From Ceratopteris richardii (taxonomy: Eukaryota; Streptophyta; Polypodiopsida; Polypodiales; Pteridaceae), in contig CM035441.1 in the NCBI GenBank assembly GCA_020310875.1, positions 82,321,878 through 82,385,877 on the forward strand: a stretch of DNA of 64,000 nt, given 5' to 3'. The position numbers were made by a program, and so were the translations under genes. Positions 35,157 to 46,663 of this stretch are shown here, in pieces. Position 1 is the stretch's first letter. The number at the start of each line of letters is the position of its first letter. The notes beneath the pieces were generated by a model. The model saw only the letters and a program-made list of their open reading frames with translations, was not told the DNA's origin and made no database searches.

Positions 35157-36060
35157 TCATAACCAAACTAAATCATTTTCATTAAATTGTTTGGCTATGT
35201 GCTTCTTATTAATACTATGCATGTAACATTCTTGACTCTTCCTAATATGCTCATGCACTTCAGCAAGTGTAGTAATATGATCTTGTGCAAAAGAATCAGC
35301 CATAGGAAGGTTAGTTTGAGTGAGACTCATGGGAGTGGGAAGCTTTCTTCCATAAACAATTTCATATGGTGCACGACCAGTAGTAGAATGTGGGGTGTTA
35401 TTATATGCAAACTTAAGTAAAGGAAGTTTGTCATCCCAATTACTTGGATTTTCTAAAGAGTAATAACACAATAAATCCAATATAGTATTATTTGTAGCTT
35501 CACTCTGACCATTACTTTCAGGATGAAATGCAGAACTAAAATCTATTTTGGATCCTGGATGTTGAAATAATGCTACCTAAAAATGGTTACAAAAACGAAC
35601 ATCTCGATCTGAGAGAATAACTTTAGGATTACCATGATGTGGAAAAATACATCTAATAAATAACTTAGCAGCTTGAGGTGCAGTTAAAGTCTTTTTAGAA
35701 GGAATAAAGTATGCATGTTTACTAAATCTATCAACAATTGTCCACACCATATCATTGTGAGATGCAGTTGTCGGAAGACTAGTAATGAAATCCATAGAAA
35801 TCTATTCCCATGGTCTATCAGGTATAGGAAGTGGCATTAATAATCCGAATGGTTTACCATGATGTCATTTTACATGCTGATAAATAATGCCATGAGAAAC
35901 ATATTGTGCAACATCTTTTTCCATGTTAGGTCAAAAGAAAAAATCTTTACATGCAAAAATAGTACTTTGTGTGCCCCTATGACCCATATATGGTGGTTCA
36001 TGCATCTCTTTCATAAGAAACTCTTTGAATGTTTGTGTAATGCATAACTTGTGTTGAAAA
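35157..36060 (-). pseudogene. Integrase of chromovirus G
   Basis: Core blocks: MDFITSLPTTASHNDMVW and IVDRFSKHAYFIP (35577-35795), HHGNPKVILSDRDVRF, and the later LLKFAYNNTPHSTTGRAPYE (35157-35480). All are standard Ty3/gypsy integrase. Its zinc-finger end near 36050 is interrupted by the MITE. Confidence 0.88.
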
Positions 36061-36067
36061 TACAAAA

Positions 36068-36323
36068 AAGGCCTATTCAAGAAATTTGGGAATTATTCAA
36101 GTCCCATTTATATTACTTATTATGTTAACTTCTTAAGTTTGAGCCCAACTTTGATAACCCATTTATGATAAAATTATCATTAATATTGAAGTGTTAATTA
36201 ATATACTCCAATCAAGATATAATAACATGTTGTAGTGTGTGAATGAGTCGAAAACTAAAACATTGGGACACAAAGAACTGTCTCAAAATTCTGTGTTATT
36301 CCCATTTCTCTTGAATAGGCCTT
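36068..36323. mobile_element. MITE-like element with 15-bp terminal inverted repeats
   Basis: The left end AAGGCCTATTCAAGA is repeated inverted at the right end (TCTTGAATAGGCCTT), and similarity continues inward imperfectly (TTGGGAAT / ATTCCCAT). The AT-rich, non-coding 256 bp interrupts G's pol between RNase H and the integrase zinc region. Flanking A-runs (about 4-5 bp on each side) could be the target duplication, but homopolymer makes this uncertain, so superfamily is not assigned. Confidence 0.8.
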
Positions 36324-37650
36324 AAAAATCCATTATGAAAGGTGTAATGATCCTCATGATGTAATGTGGAATTATTGAAAGCAATCCATGCTTGTGAAAA
36401 ATACAGGTCTGATGCATAAGTGGAAATCATATCATTAAATGAATGAATCTAAATAGCAAAAATATTATTTATTAAAACAGTATTTGTTTGTGGGGATGGG
36501 AGATGACTTAATGCACCAGCTACAACATTAGCTTTTCCTGGTTGATATTGAATCATAGGTTGGAAGTTTTGTAGAAATGAAGCCCATTTAATATGTCTAT
36601 CGAAAATCAATGGTTGATGTAATAAATGCTTAATAACTTGTTGATCGGTTTTAATTAGAACTTCCAAACCCATAAGGTAATGTTTGCACAACGGCTAATA
36701 GTTCCTTATCATATGTACTATAATTGCGTCTAGAAGGTTTGAGTTTCCTACTTTCAAATGCAAGAGGATGATCATTTTGCATTAAAATAGTAGCTATACC
36801 AAAACCACTAGCATCTATAACTACGTGAAATGGTTGTGCAAAATCAGGTAATTGCAGAACAGGCGCATGAGAAAGTGCATACTTAAGTTTAGTGAAAGAT
36901 TGTTGTTGGGCTACTCCCCATACAAATTTTAGATTTTTCTTCAATAATAAAGTAAGGGGAAGGGCTATATAAGAAAATCCCTTTACAAACTTTTGATAGA
37001 AGCTAGCTAATCCTAAAAACAAACTGACATCATTCACTGATTGAGGTTTAGGCCATTCTTCAATTACTTTAATCTTCTTGGGGTCGACATGAACGCCGTG
37101 ACTAGAGACAATATGTCCAAGATACTCTATCTCGTTTTGGAAGAAACAACTCTTTTCAGAATTAGCATAAAGTTTATTTTGACATAACAAATCAAAGAAT
37201 GTTTCTAAATGAGTTTCATGTTCACTGTCATTCTTATTGTAAATAAGTATATCATCAAAGAAGACAAGAACGAAATCTTGGTATTCAAGGAAAATATTAT
37301 TCATCATGCCTGCAAAAGTTGCGAGTGCACTGGTAAGTCCAAAAGGCATTACCATGAATTCAAAATGGCCATGTTGAGTTCTAAAAGCAGTTTTATAGAT
37401 GTCATGCGATGTCATTCTTATCCGATGATACCCAGATTTGAGGTCGATTTTACTGAAGACACATGCTCCACGAAGTTTATCTATTAAGTCATCTATCTTA
37501 GGGATAGGATACCTATTCTTAATGGTAATTTTATTAAGTGCTCTATAATCAATGCACATTCTATACGCCTTGTTTTTCTTTTCAATTAAAAGAACAGGGG
37601 CTCCAAAAGGAGAAGAGTCCTTTATTGAGTAAATATTTAACTTGTTTAGC
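36324..37650 (-). pseudogene. Reverse transcriptase and RNase H of chromovirus G
   Basis: A long open frame (36651-37559, 302 residues) holds RT motifs MCIDYRALNKITIKNRYPIP, FSKIDLKSGYHRIRM, the FFDDILIY active site and EIEYLGHIVSSHGV, then the RNase H start VIDASGFGIATILMQ. RNase H continues at 36449-36691 (LEVLIKTDQQVIKHLLHQP). The longest well-preserved retroelement frame in the window. Confidence 0.92.
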
Positions 37651-37975
37651 TATTTCATTTCGGTGTAAAGGTCCATGCCTATAAGGTGCTTTATGAGGAG
37701 GAGAGCTAGCAAGATTAAATCAATCCTATGGTCAAGAGATCCCCTAGAAGGTGGTAATGCAGAAGGAAAATTAGACATAAAACAATCCTTATACGAGTCC
37801 ATAAATGACTTATGTGCACTTGGAAGTGTATATGTATAATCAGTTATATGATTCACAAAGACAATACATGAGTTATAACCTTTCCTAAAAGCTCGTTTGA
37901 CTTGCGTATGACTAATGAACGGAAAGGGTTGAAAATCATGCATTGTAGACAGTGAAACATCTTTATTTTGAAATT

Positions 37976-38437
37976 TTAAAGTAATTTTGTGTGTATTATA
38001 ATCAATGCAGGGGTTGTAATTATGTCAATGCCAAGTATAACATCATATGACTGCAATGGAGCAAGTAAAAATGAACGTTCATCCACATATGAGCCTATAC
38101 AAATTTGAACATTATTTACCTCCTTAATAACATTATACCTATTCCCTATAAACGCAGCCTTAACCTTATACGTAGAAGGATGAGTAGTAAGGTTAAGATT
38201 TTTAACTAGCTTTTGAGAAATAAAATCATGCGAGCTACCATCGTCATGTAAAACATTTACTACTATGCCATTAATGGTGCCATGCATGGAGAGAAGAGAA
38301 TGGTTAGAGATTCTGTTACCCAGGGTACTTAATTCTTGCTCTAATACTTCTTCAAACAAGTTAGGTTCAGTGTCAGCAGGAACAACCTCCATGTTGTGTA
38401 TTTGAGCTTTAATGGGTTGCTTATTAGTAGATCTCAT
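37976..38437 (-). pseudogene. Protease of chromovirus G
   Basis: SLLSMHGTINGIVVNVLHDD with SHDFIS marks the aspartic protease site region, and LAPLQSYDVILGIDII its C-terminal motif. The catalytic loop differs from the usual pattern. Confidence 0.8.
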
Positions 38438-39433
38438 CCGACAGGAAGCTTTGGTATGACCAATCTTTCCACAATTCCAACAAGTTATACGGGATCATTT
38501 TTGTTGAGCATTCATCATTGTATTTTGAAGAGTGATAGGTTGGTGAGGCTGGTCAAAGGTTGATTTGTTGAATGGTACTGAATGAGATTGAAGAGGGCAT
38601 TGGAAAGTAGATGAAGCGAATGTAGTAAAAGGATGCTTAAAAGGAAAATTAGCTTTGACAGGTGGTTGATGTTGATGAATTTGTTGTAAGATAAGTGTTT
38701 TGGTGATAGATTGAAACTCCTTTTTAGCATCATGCAAAAAAGAGATAGCTTCATACAAGGTTGTAGGTCGGAGGGTATGGAGCTTTGCTTGGATTCCCAT
38801 TTCCAAGCCATCCTCATATTTTCGTTGCAGACTTGCTTCAAGAACCTACTCAAGTGAACGAAGTAATAAAAGAAATTGCCAAAAATGTTCAGTATAAATG
38901 GATACATTATCTCGCTCTCTCCATCCAAAAGTTGTCCATGCACGACGCGCATGTAGATGGAACTGGGAAGGAAGGAAAGATTCCTTAATTTTTGCATGAA
39001 ATGCATCCCATGTGGTAGGACAGTTGGAACTATTCCGTAAAACATTCCACCATAACTAAGCTCTTCCTACCAAATAATTGGTAGAAAACTTGACTTTCTC
39101 ATGTTTTGAATATGACTCATCGAATTAGAAATCGTCGAATTGAGAGAGCCATGACAAGAAAAATCGGCCATCCTTTCGTCCATCAAATTGGAGCATAGCA
39201 AAGCGTTCTTGTATAGCTTGTTGAAGTGCTTGAAGTTCTTGGTGCATAATCTCTAACTGTTGCTCGAATGAGACTCCAGGTAAAGGTGAATTGTCGAAAT
39301 CCTCCATTGTTATAGGGTCTATAACTAGAAAAAAAGATCTATCTTTCAAACTATGTTGGATTCTCAATCTAATAGGGTAGCTAAAAAACTTGTTTTGAGA
39401 GCTTTCCAATGATATATTATATGCTAAAATCAA
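38438..39433 (-). pseudogene. gag of chromovirus G
   Basis: An N-terminal frame (39125-39433) with a helical segment FEQQLEIMHQELQALQQAIQ runs into FDGRKDGRFFLSWLSQFDDF, the usual plant chromovirus gag opening. Later, LRPTTLYEAISFLHDAKKE (38495-38806) is the capsid end, and the remnant of a zinc-knuckle region lies near 38450. Broken. Confidence 0.8.
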
Positions 39434-39587
39434 AGTTATATAGTGAAAGTTATGCCCTTTTTATGTTGCACTTCCCTAGGAAAATCGACGGGCGCTTCCA
39501 CTCTGAGCTTAACTTGGGACTTGGAAAAGGAAGAGGGAGGTGAAGTTGATGTAAATATCACAAAAGGGAGATAGAGTGATAACTCAA

Positions 39588-39662
39588 AGAGATGGAGTAG
39601 TGGTTAAAGTACTTCCCTTGTAAACAGGAGGTTGTGGGTTCAAATCCTCCTACCTTAGGGAG
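39588..39662 (+). other. tRNA-like sequence (possible SINE head) in leader of G
   Basis: An A-box-like TAGTGGTTAAAGTA (39598) and a perfect B box GGTTCAAATCC (39638) stand 40 nt apart. A TTGTAAACAGGAGG segment between them resembles a tRNA-Thr(UGU) anticodon arm, but stem pairing is imperfect. It could be a tRNA pseudogene or the head of a SINE inserted in G's leader. A tail and target duplication are not clear. Confidence 0.45.
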
Positions 39663-39865
39663 TCTAAAACTCTCTATTTCCACTCATAATTAAAATTGCT
39701 CGCACGTAGCCAACGATTGCCAAGGGAGCCTTGGGTGCCAATGTTGCCAATGTATTGCCTAAGTTCTTTGCCTTAGTCGATGCTTTGGAGTAAGCCGTAG
39801 GTGTAAACGCAGGTGTAAACGTAGGTTCTGGTTCTGGAACTGAAGCAAAAGCAGAAGCAGAAGAG

Positions 39866-39925
39866 GATGCGGATGCGAGCACGGATTTGGATTCGGATTC
39901 GGATTCAGATTCGGATTCGTGAACA
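39866..39925. repeat. Short GGATTC/GGATGC hexanucleotide repeat in G leader
   Basis: About nine imperfect units. On the minus strand they encode a Ser-Glu run in an otherwise unassigned frame. Confidence 0.8.
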
Positions 39926-39993
39926 GAGAACACAAACAATCCCCTCGACAAACAATCTCCTTCAGACTGATACGTGCCAAGCTCTGATACCAT

Positions 39994-40465
39994 TGTTATC
40001 AAGATCTTTAGTGCACGCACACACAGAGGTAGACAGAAGACAAAAAAGGAATTATAAACAGAGAGACAAGCAACGCGATATTGGGTGCAATCTCCCCCCG
40101 TGTACTCTATTGGACGAGTCTATCAGAGTACCCATATTTATAGGTTTATTTCTATTACGTCCTGAAAATAGAAGTTACATGAGAGCCGTCGCTTTTAGAA
40201 GCGACCTCTAGAAAAAACTACTTTATTTACAAAAGGCATCGCTTTCTAAGCGAATCACTACTTTTACAACAAGTTAAACCTAAATATAACTTATTCTAGA
40301 AGTCTTCGATTTAATCTTCGAATTTATTTATTTATATGCATCCACTTGTATCCATGCCCTCATGCTTCTTCACCTGCTAGATCAAACACAACCACATTAA
40401 AACCTCCTGGACATTTAAAACATTAAAAATCCATTTAAACTTCCATGATTCCATAATATACAAAA
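39994..40465 (-). repeat. 5' LTR of chromovirus G
   Basis: Same termini and length as the left copy. The adjacent PBS at 39980-39992 reads TGGTATCAGAGCT on the minus strand. GAAGT follows at 40466. Confidence 0.93.
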
Positions 40466-41594
40466 GAAGTGAAGAAATTGTGTTGCAAGGTAATATGTTT
40501 GGTTGCCTTAATATCAAAGTACCAAACATCTGAGTCTATTGCAGACATACATTGTTCAGGAGAAGATGGGTCAAAACCACAAATAGTAGTAAACACCCAT
40601 TCTTCATGGTGCACTAGATTACCAGAATCTATTTTCGATGTAGAGGCCTCTCCAACAACCATTTCAACCTCTTTTTTCTTTGCCATTTTTGCATCCAGTT
40701 TTGGTCAATTCTTTATGAAATGATCATTTTCTTTACACTACGTGCAAAACTATTTATGATTTTGTGTTTTCTTGTCGTCTCTGTCATCCTTCTTTGATTG
40801 TGAAAAATTAGCAGATTTGTGATTACTAATAGAAGAGCTCCATTTACCTTTGCCCTTTTGACTATCCAGGAGAGCTTGATCTGCAACATGCATAATGGAC
40901 CTATTCTGCCTAGACTTATATTCCTGGAACATAACGGAGACTAACTCCTCAAATGTTAAGGCATTTTGATTGCCTTCATCATCAAACAAAGAGTGGAAGC
41001 AAGACTCTCACTTGAATTGGGAAGACCATTCAGAACAATTTTCATAAGTGAACTGTCAGGCAAGACTTCATTAGCAAAAATCAATTCTTGCTTCAAATCT
41101 TTGATCTTTGTCAGAAATTTTTCCATGAAATCTCCTTCATTTATGTGCTCACTCTCCAATTGTTTTTGGAGGTAAGCAACATGAGACTCATTCCTTGCCT
41201 AGTATAAAGTGCTAAGTGTATCCCAAGCATCCTTAGCTATTCCACTAGAGAAAATGTGAGGAGTAATGGCATGTTTGATAGACAAGGCTATCAATGCATG
41301 TGCATGAGCATCTCTACCATCCTAATGAATTTGCTCTATAGTAGGTGCACTAGAAACTACAACACAAACAAGAATCTGTAGAATTTCACCATCTTCAAGG
41401 ACATCTACATCAGTTTCAGTACCTATATTTGCAGGTGTAATAGGACATTTTTCAACACCTTGCACAATATTCCATAGTACTTTTGCAACCAATACATGAC
41501 ACATCATATAGGCCCATAATGGGTAATTGGTACCGTCCAACTTATCCTCAACAGCCAACATACATAATACATCACTACTTTTAACCATGGCCAC
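40466..41594 (-). pseudogene. gag and protease start of copia E
   Basis: The gag N-terminus at 41322-41594 (VEDKLDGTNYPLWAYMMCHV) is a classic copia gag opening. The middle gag at 40956-41159 has KIKDLKQELIFANEVLPDSS-like helices, and a basic QKGKGKWSS region precedes the zinc knuckle near 40730. The protease start at 40435-40686 has VWYFDIKATKHIT, the copia protease site in altered form. Cut by G. Confidence 0.85.
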
Positions 41595-42303
41595 TGACTA
41601 AAATACCTTAATGCAAAAAATTGATTGTATCTCAAAAAGTTGAACAGAACTACCATATCAAGTTTTGCTCAACCTCTATAGACTTTGAGATGCTTATATT
41701 GGTGAGCCGAAACCCATATATATATTTGGCACAAAAAGAAAAATGTGTCATGAGGAAGGAGATAAGGAAGAGAGCTCACACACACATTCTCACTCTCAAA
41801 GAGAAGCACACACACAGATTGAGGCAAGGAAGAATGATCTTCTTCTTCTTCTTCTATTACATAAAAAGGAATGTACAAGAATGACCTAAAAACAAGACTA
41901 CAACAACTGCAATATATAAAGATCTGTACATAAGGGAAAATCTAATGTCCACAAATGAGTGAGCTGCCAAGGAACAAATGTGCCATCAATCTCCGTAGAT
42001 AAATCTAATAAAGCTCAATGAAGTATCCTTGAAATATACCGGTGTGACCACCATACATGGCAGAGAAACGAAAAACTGGTATGTGCCATCTTGGATCATC
42101 ACATGTTGAGCTTGATATCTCAACAAAAATAGCCTGCACAAGCACTACGATAGTGCGTTTAGAGGTCGAAACGAGCTCATATTCTGATTTAGACACCACA
42201 TAGTGAAGTTGTTTTGATCTCCTAATCATCTTGAGTAAGTTTCGTGCGATTTTGAGACTATGATCAAAGTAGTGTCAATGATGCGCTAGATGAAGTAGCG
42301 ACC
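41595..42303 (-). other. Leader of copia E
   Basis: Non-coding leader between PBS and gag, with a short CTT microsatellite near 41840-41855. Confidence 0.6.
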
Positions 42304-42316
42304 TGCTGTGATACCA
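42304..42316 (-). promoter_or_regulatory. Primer-binding site of copia E
   Basis: Minus strand TGGTATCACAGCA, near-match to the initiator tRNA-Met PBS, two bases from the LTR. Confidence 0.8.
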
Positions 42317-42318
42317 AT

Positions 42319-42530
42319 TGTTGGAGTTTGAGGTCTGCGGAAGCATGCAAATAGCACAAGGAAGAAGAAGGAGCTTGGAATACAACACACAATACGGAAT
42401 GTACAAAGATGATTAGCATGTTAGGGCAGGCATATATACAAGCCGGGGGGGAAAAACCTCCTAAAGAGGAAAAAAAGTGCCTCGATGGGCCTAATATATT
42501 CACACACATCACTACCTAAATATATCAACA
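42319..42530 (-). repeat. 5' LTR of copia E
   Basis: TGTTGG...TATATCAACA, followed by the duplication CCTTA at 42531. Confidence 0.9.
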
Positions 42531-43235
42531 CCTTATGCACACATTTTGAAGAAATGAAGGTCAAAATTGGAAAAGATATGAAGAGAAAGTTGTACCGAAG
42601 AGTTTGTGGCCCCCCATTTAAAATTTTGTTTCTCCTAGATTCACTACAAGAAAAAATATGGATTCGTTGGCCTTAAGCATAAAGTGGTCCTTAGGACATC
42701 AAGGTAAGAACCAAGATAACCTAGTAGTTGAAGCGACTTACATAAGAGGAATCGAGAGAGAACTAAAGGCATTAGGAATTCTTGGACTAAGAATTTAGAC
42801 AAAAGGAGCAAGCAAGAGCAAGAGTGAGAAAGAGAATAGAAGAATGAGTATGCATAGAGCAAGTAGAAGAGCACCTAAGGTTGAACAAGTACCATCAAGG
42901 AAGTGTTGTGCATCGACAATAGAGAGTGATCCTTCCTTCAACCTTATTGGACGCTTGAGTGCAAGGTGTGCACAAGGGCAAGCTACTAAACAAGGTGGAG
43001 GCCTGACACAGAGGAGGTTGACTGCATAAGAAATTGTGGTATTTTGTATACTTGTGTATGCTCTTTTTCTTATGCACTATTGATAGAGAACAATTTTGTC
43101 TCTTTCTAGACAAGGATACTGTATTTCTTACTATTAATCAAGCATAGGGGCTTTCGAAGTATTTGTATCTCTTCTTCTTCTCCATTCTTCTCCTACAAAA
43201 ACCTAAGTACCTTTCAATTAAAGAATCCCCCAACA

Positions 43236-44570
43236 AGTATGTTGAGACACAAGGTGTTGACTATGAGGAGAACTTTTCACCTATGACAAAGATGCCAACC
43301 ATCAGAGTGCTTATGAGCATCACAACTTCCAAGAATTAGAAGATCTACCAAGTGCATGTGAAGAATGCATTTCTGAATGAATGGATATCTGAAGAGTTAA
43401 TATACTTCAACCTCTTGGGTTTGAAGATTCACTCTTCTTGAACATCTATGTTGGCTAAAGAAAGCCCAATATGGTCTAAAGAAAGCACCATGGGCTTGGA
43501 ATCATAGGCTTGTCACATATTTGTAGGATAAAAGATTCATGGTTAGCAAAGCAGATCCTTCATTATTTATCAAACAAAATTAAGGACAAGTTATATACCT
43601 TTATGTATATGTAGATGATATAATAATCACAAGAAATTATGATGAAAGTATTAGGAGGATCAAGCTACAAATGAAGGAGGAATTCAAGATGATTGAGCTA
43701 GGTCAACTCACATACTTCCTAGGGTTGGAAGTTGTATACCCAAGAAGGGTTATGTATCTCACCCAAAGGAAATCCTTCAGGGATATGCTTGCCAAGTTCA
43801 AGATTGAGAAATCCAAGAGCGCAAGTACACCCATGGAGATAGATTTCAAGCTAAGTGCCCATGAACGAGATCCAATTGAAGACATAAGAAGTTTTCAAAG
43901 ATAAGTGGGTAGTTTGAACTATGCCACATTGACTAGAGTAGACATCTGCTATAATGTAAGTGTGCCGAGTCAATTTATGCACATCCTAGGAGATCGCACA
44001 TGGAAGAAACCAAGAGGATACTCAAATGTTTGAAGAGTACCATTAATGAAGGTGTATAGTATCCATAAACATCTGATATAGACATAAAGAGCTTCTGTAA
44101 TGTAGATTGCATAGGTTCTAAAGATGAGAGGAGAAGCACATAAGGATATCTTAATTTTGTAGCTACAAATCTCATTTCATGGCCATCCAAGAAGCAACCC
44201 CTAGTTGCTCTTTCATCAACAAAAGCTGAATACAAAGTATTAGCCAATGCAACTTAAGAAGCCATGTGGATCAAGACCTTCTACTCAAATTTAGGTCTCA
44301 AGTCTTCTCCTCCTCTCATTTTTTGAGATAACATTAGCTCACTTCATCTTGTAGAAAATCCAATTTATTATGCTAGGAATAGACACATAGAGGTCCACTA
44401 TCACTATGTAAGAGAAAAAATTACAAGCAAGGATACTCAACTCTCATATGTATCCACTCGACAAAAATGTCCAGATATGATTACCAAGGCACTAGATACA
44501 GTAAAGTTAAATAGGCTCAAAGATATGATTGGACTTCAAGAAGTATTGTGACTAAAGACAAGCATCTTAG
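43236..44570 (+). pseudogene. Reverse transcriptase and RNase H of copia A (continued)
   Basis: Resumes with VETQGVDYEENFSPMTKM, then a KNAFLNEWISEE motif, an active-site YVDDI at about 43610, and EEFKMIELGQLTYFLGLEV (43671-43740). An RNase H remnant follows to about 44550. The PPT TTGAGGGGGAGCT ends at 44585. Broken. Confidence 0.87.
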
Positions 44571-44586
44571 GCTTGAGGGGGAGCTA

Positions 44587-45382
44587 TTGGTGCATGGAAC
44601 AAGCCTAAAGTTCTTGGCTTAATGCACATTTTACTTCTCTTGATCTAGGAAGTATACATGTAAATCCTTTTTAGTATATGATCTAGATATTATAAAGATT
44701 AAATGTTTAGTTTATCTTAGTTAATAATGAAAGAGATATAGAGATTAGAGGAGATAATCATGCTCATATTGAGTGAGCGTTGTACTACGTCAAAGCTAGA
44801 TATGTCTTTCACACTCTCTTTGTATCATATATCCATTAGCAATACTATTTATACTTCATTTCTATTGATTGTTTAATGTTTGTTGCCTATTGCAATACAT
44901 TGAGCAAATTCGTCAAGATCTTTGCATTATTTCTCTATTTGTAAGTACTCCTTATCCTATCCATAGATTAGAACACTTATGTAAGACTGCATTAAGTATG
45001 TCTCCAAATTTTCATAACCATTGCATGCACAGATCTTGAGATATGAGCAAATATATGCGACAAGGTGTGTGTATCATATTCCTCATGAAAATTCTAGTCT
45101 ATCCTCCATATCGTAAATGCATGAAATTACTTGATAAATCTTGTCTAACACTTCATTTGAAAGTTTGAGAAAGTTATGTGGACAATTGGTAAGATTTCAT
45201 GAGCATTGAACTAAATAGCGAGAGCTTTCTTCCATAAATAGAAAGTTTCTCAAGGTGCTTTGCATTCACAACTTATTCGTTTTGTCATTGAGTTTGGGTA
45301 ATGATGAGTCAAAGTATTATAGTGGTCTAAAAGCATACATTGGAAGTCTAGTGAATATATTAAGTGTCTTTGATGGTATTAA
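44587..45382 (+). repeat. 3' LTR of copia A
   Basis: Starts TTGGTGCATGG right after the PPT. It ends where element K begins, so its true 3' end may be cut. Confidence 0.78.
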
Positions 45383-46663
45383 TGTTGGTCTAGAGTAGGA
45401 TTTGGCCCAGTCCATCTTGTTAGGGGAGCACTAGATTGTGCACTCTGACTAGACTAGACAAGATTTCATAATTACACTTTTGATTACAAGATTACCCATT
45501 TAGGTGAATAATACAAGAATATATAACTGATACAAGAAGTCCCACAACCCAGGATTGATAGGTATAAATAACTCAACTAGAGGTCGTTCAAAAGATCCCA
45601 CAATCCAAGACCATAGGCATGAAGCAATGTCTTTGGATTACAAGAACTCCCTTCAAGAAGATGAGCTAGCTACAAGTAATAACTAGAAAGGCTCTCATAC
45701 TAGGAGATTACAATATGAAAAACAAGGATGTCCAAGATACAGGACTACACAAAACTAAAGCAAGGGAAAATTATAGAACTCGAACTAGAACTTGAATGTG
45801 CGTACTTGATGTTCAAGACTCCTTGAGCTCCCAAGACTGGCATTGGCAAGAATGAGTATGCATTGTGCACTCTCACTAGACTAGACAAGATTTCATAATT
45901 ACACTTTTGATTACAAGATTACCCATTTAGGTGACTAATACAAGAATATATAATTGATACAAGAAGTCCCACAACCCGGGATTGATAGGCATAAATAACT
46001 CAACTAGAGATGGTACAGAAGATCCCACAACCCAAGACCATAGGCATGAAGCAATATCTTTGGATTACAAGAACTCCCTTCAAGGAGATGATCTAGCTAC
46101 AACGAATAACTAGAAAGGATCTCATACTAGGAGATTACAATAGGACAAACAAGGATGTCCAAGATACATGACTACACAAGACTAGAGCAAGGGAAAATTC
46201 TAGAACTCGAACGAGAACTTGAAAGTACTTACTTGGTGATCAAGACTCCTTGAGCTCCCAAGACTGACATTGGCAAGAATGAGTATGTATGTGGCCAACC
46301 CCTTGTTATATAGGCTTCAAGTTTGGTTCATCAAATGCAGTTATGAATTGATGATATCAATTCAAAACATGATCTTTGGATATCAAAATCAAGCAAGAAG
46401 GCAGTAGATCATAGGATGTTGGCACATTTCAGATGCAATGGAAGCATGGATCTCCCCGAATTCCAAACCAACCATTAGATATAGAATTCACATAGACTCT
46501 AAGGTTCAGTATGGTATCCCTTATCCATGACATCACTTCCCCTTCAAGCGACTAGTTCCACAAGGAGTGGTCATGTTCTCTCGCTTCGACCCAAACCAAC
46601 CATTAGACATAGAATTCACATAGACTCTAAGGTTCAGTATGGTATCCCTTATCCATGACATCA
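45383..46663 (-). repeat. LTR of chromovirus K with internal tandem duplications
   Basis: A segment of about 425 bp (TGTGCACTCT...GAATGAGTATG) occurs twice in a row, at about 45436-45863 and 45866-46289. A second, shorter duplication of about 122 bp at the LTR-PPT boundary (about 46467-46588 and 46589-46711) extends slightly past the LTR. Without these the LTR would match L's length of about 0.66-0.7 kb. Confidence 0.83.

Larger units (their letters stand above)
34126..40465 (-). mobile_element. Ty3/gypsy chromovirus G (minus strand)
   Basis: LTRs of 472 bp each (34126-34597 and 39994-40465) and a perfect 5-bp duplication GAAGT (34121-34125, 40466-40470). A PBS for initiator tRNA-Met lies at 39980-39992 (minus strand) and a PPT beside the left LTR. 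Domain order on the minus strand is gag, protease, RT, RNase H, integrase, chromodomain-like end. LTRs differ by roughly 8% by eye, so it is younger than E, as nesting requires. A MITE lies at 36068-36323. Several breaks. Confidence 0.93.
29506..42530 (-). mobile_element. Ty1/copia element E (minus strand)
   Basis: A short-LTR copia element with complete domain order on the minus strand: 5' LTR (42319-42530), PBS, leader, gag, protease, GAG-pre-integrase, integrase, RT, RNase H, PPT, 3' LTR (29506-29733). It is flanked by CCTTA. Solo LTR F and chromovirus G are inserted in it. Without them it is about 5.2 kb. LTR copies differ by roughly 15% by eye, so it is old. Broken fossil. Confidence 0.9.
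29273..43235 (+). mobile_element. Element D: LTR-like non-coding unit in the RT of copia A, later split by E
   Basis: Between the two halves of A's RT lie about 230 bp (29273-29505) plus about 700 bp (42536-43235) that belong to neither A nor E. The right end is CCCCCAACA, an LTR-style terminus. The flanks are GGTAT on the left and AGTAT on the right, a near-match 5-bp duplication. The right half has an LTR-like look (a long pyrimidine-rich end). With no coding content, a solo LTR of roughly 0.93 kb is the simplest reading. The left terminus is not a clean TG, so this call is tentative. Confidence 0.5.
6901..45382 (+). mobile_element. Ty1/copia element A, outermost host of the nested stack
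   Basis: A is a full-order copia element (LTR, gag, PR, IN, RT, RNase H, PPT, LTR) now spread over 38 kb by later insertions. Its own sequence is about 6 kb: roughly 6901-9852, 28104-29272 (less a SINE) and 43236-45382. LTR copies at about 6901-7885 and 44587-45382 share the start TTGGTGCATGGAACAAGCCT and many downstream blocks, but are strongly diverged with large length differences, so A is old. Domain order resumes correctly across each insertion: the integrase is interrupted at 9852 and continues at 28104, and the RT is interrupted at 29272 and continues at 43236. It is broken throughout. Confidence 0.88.
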
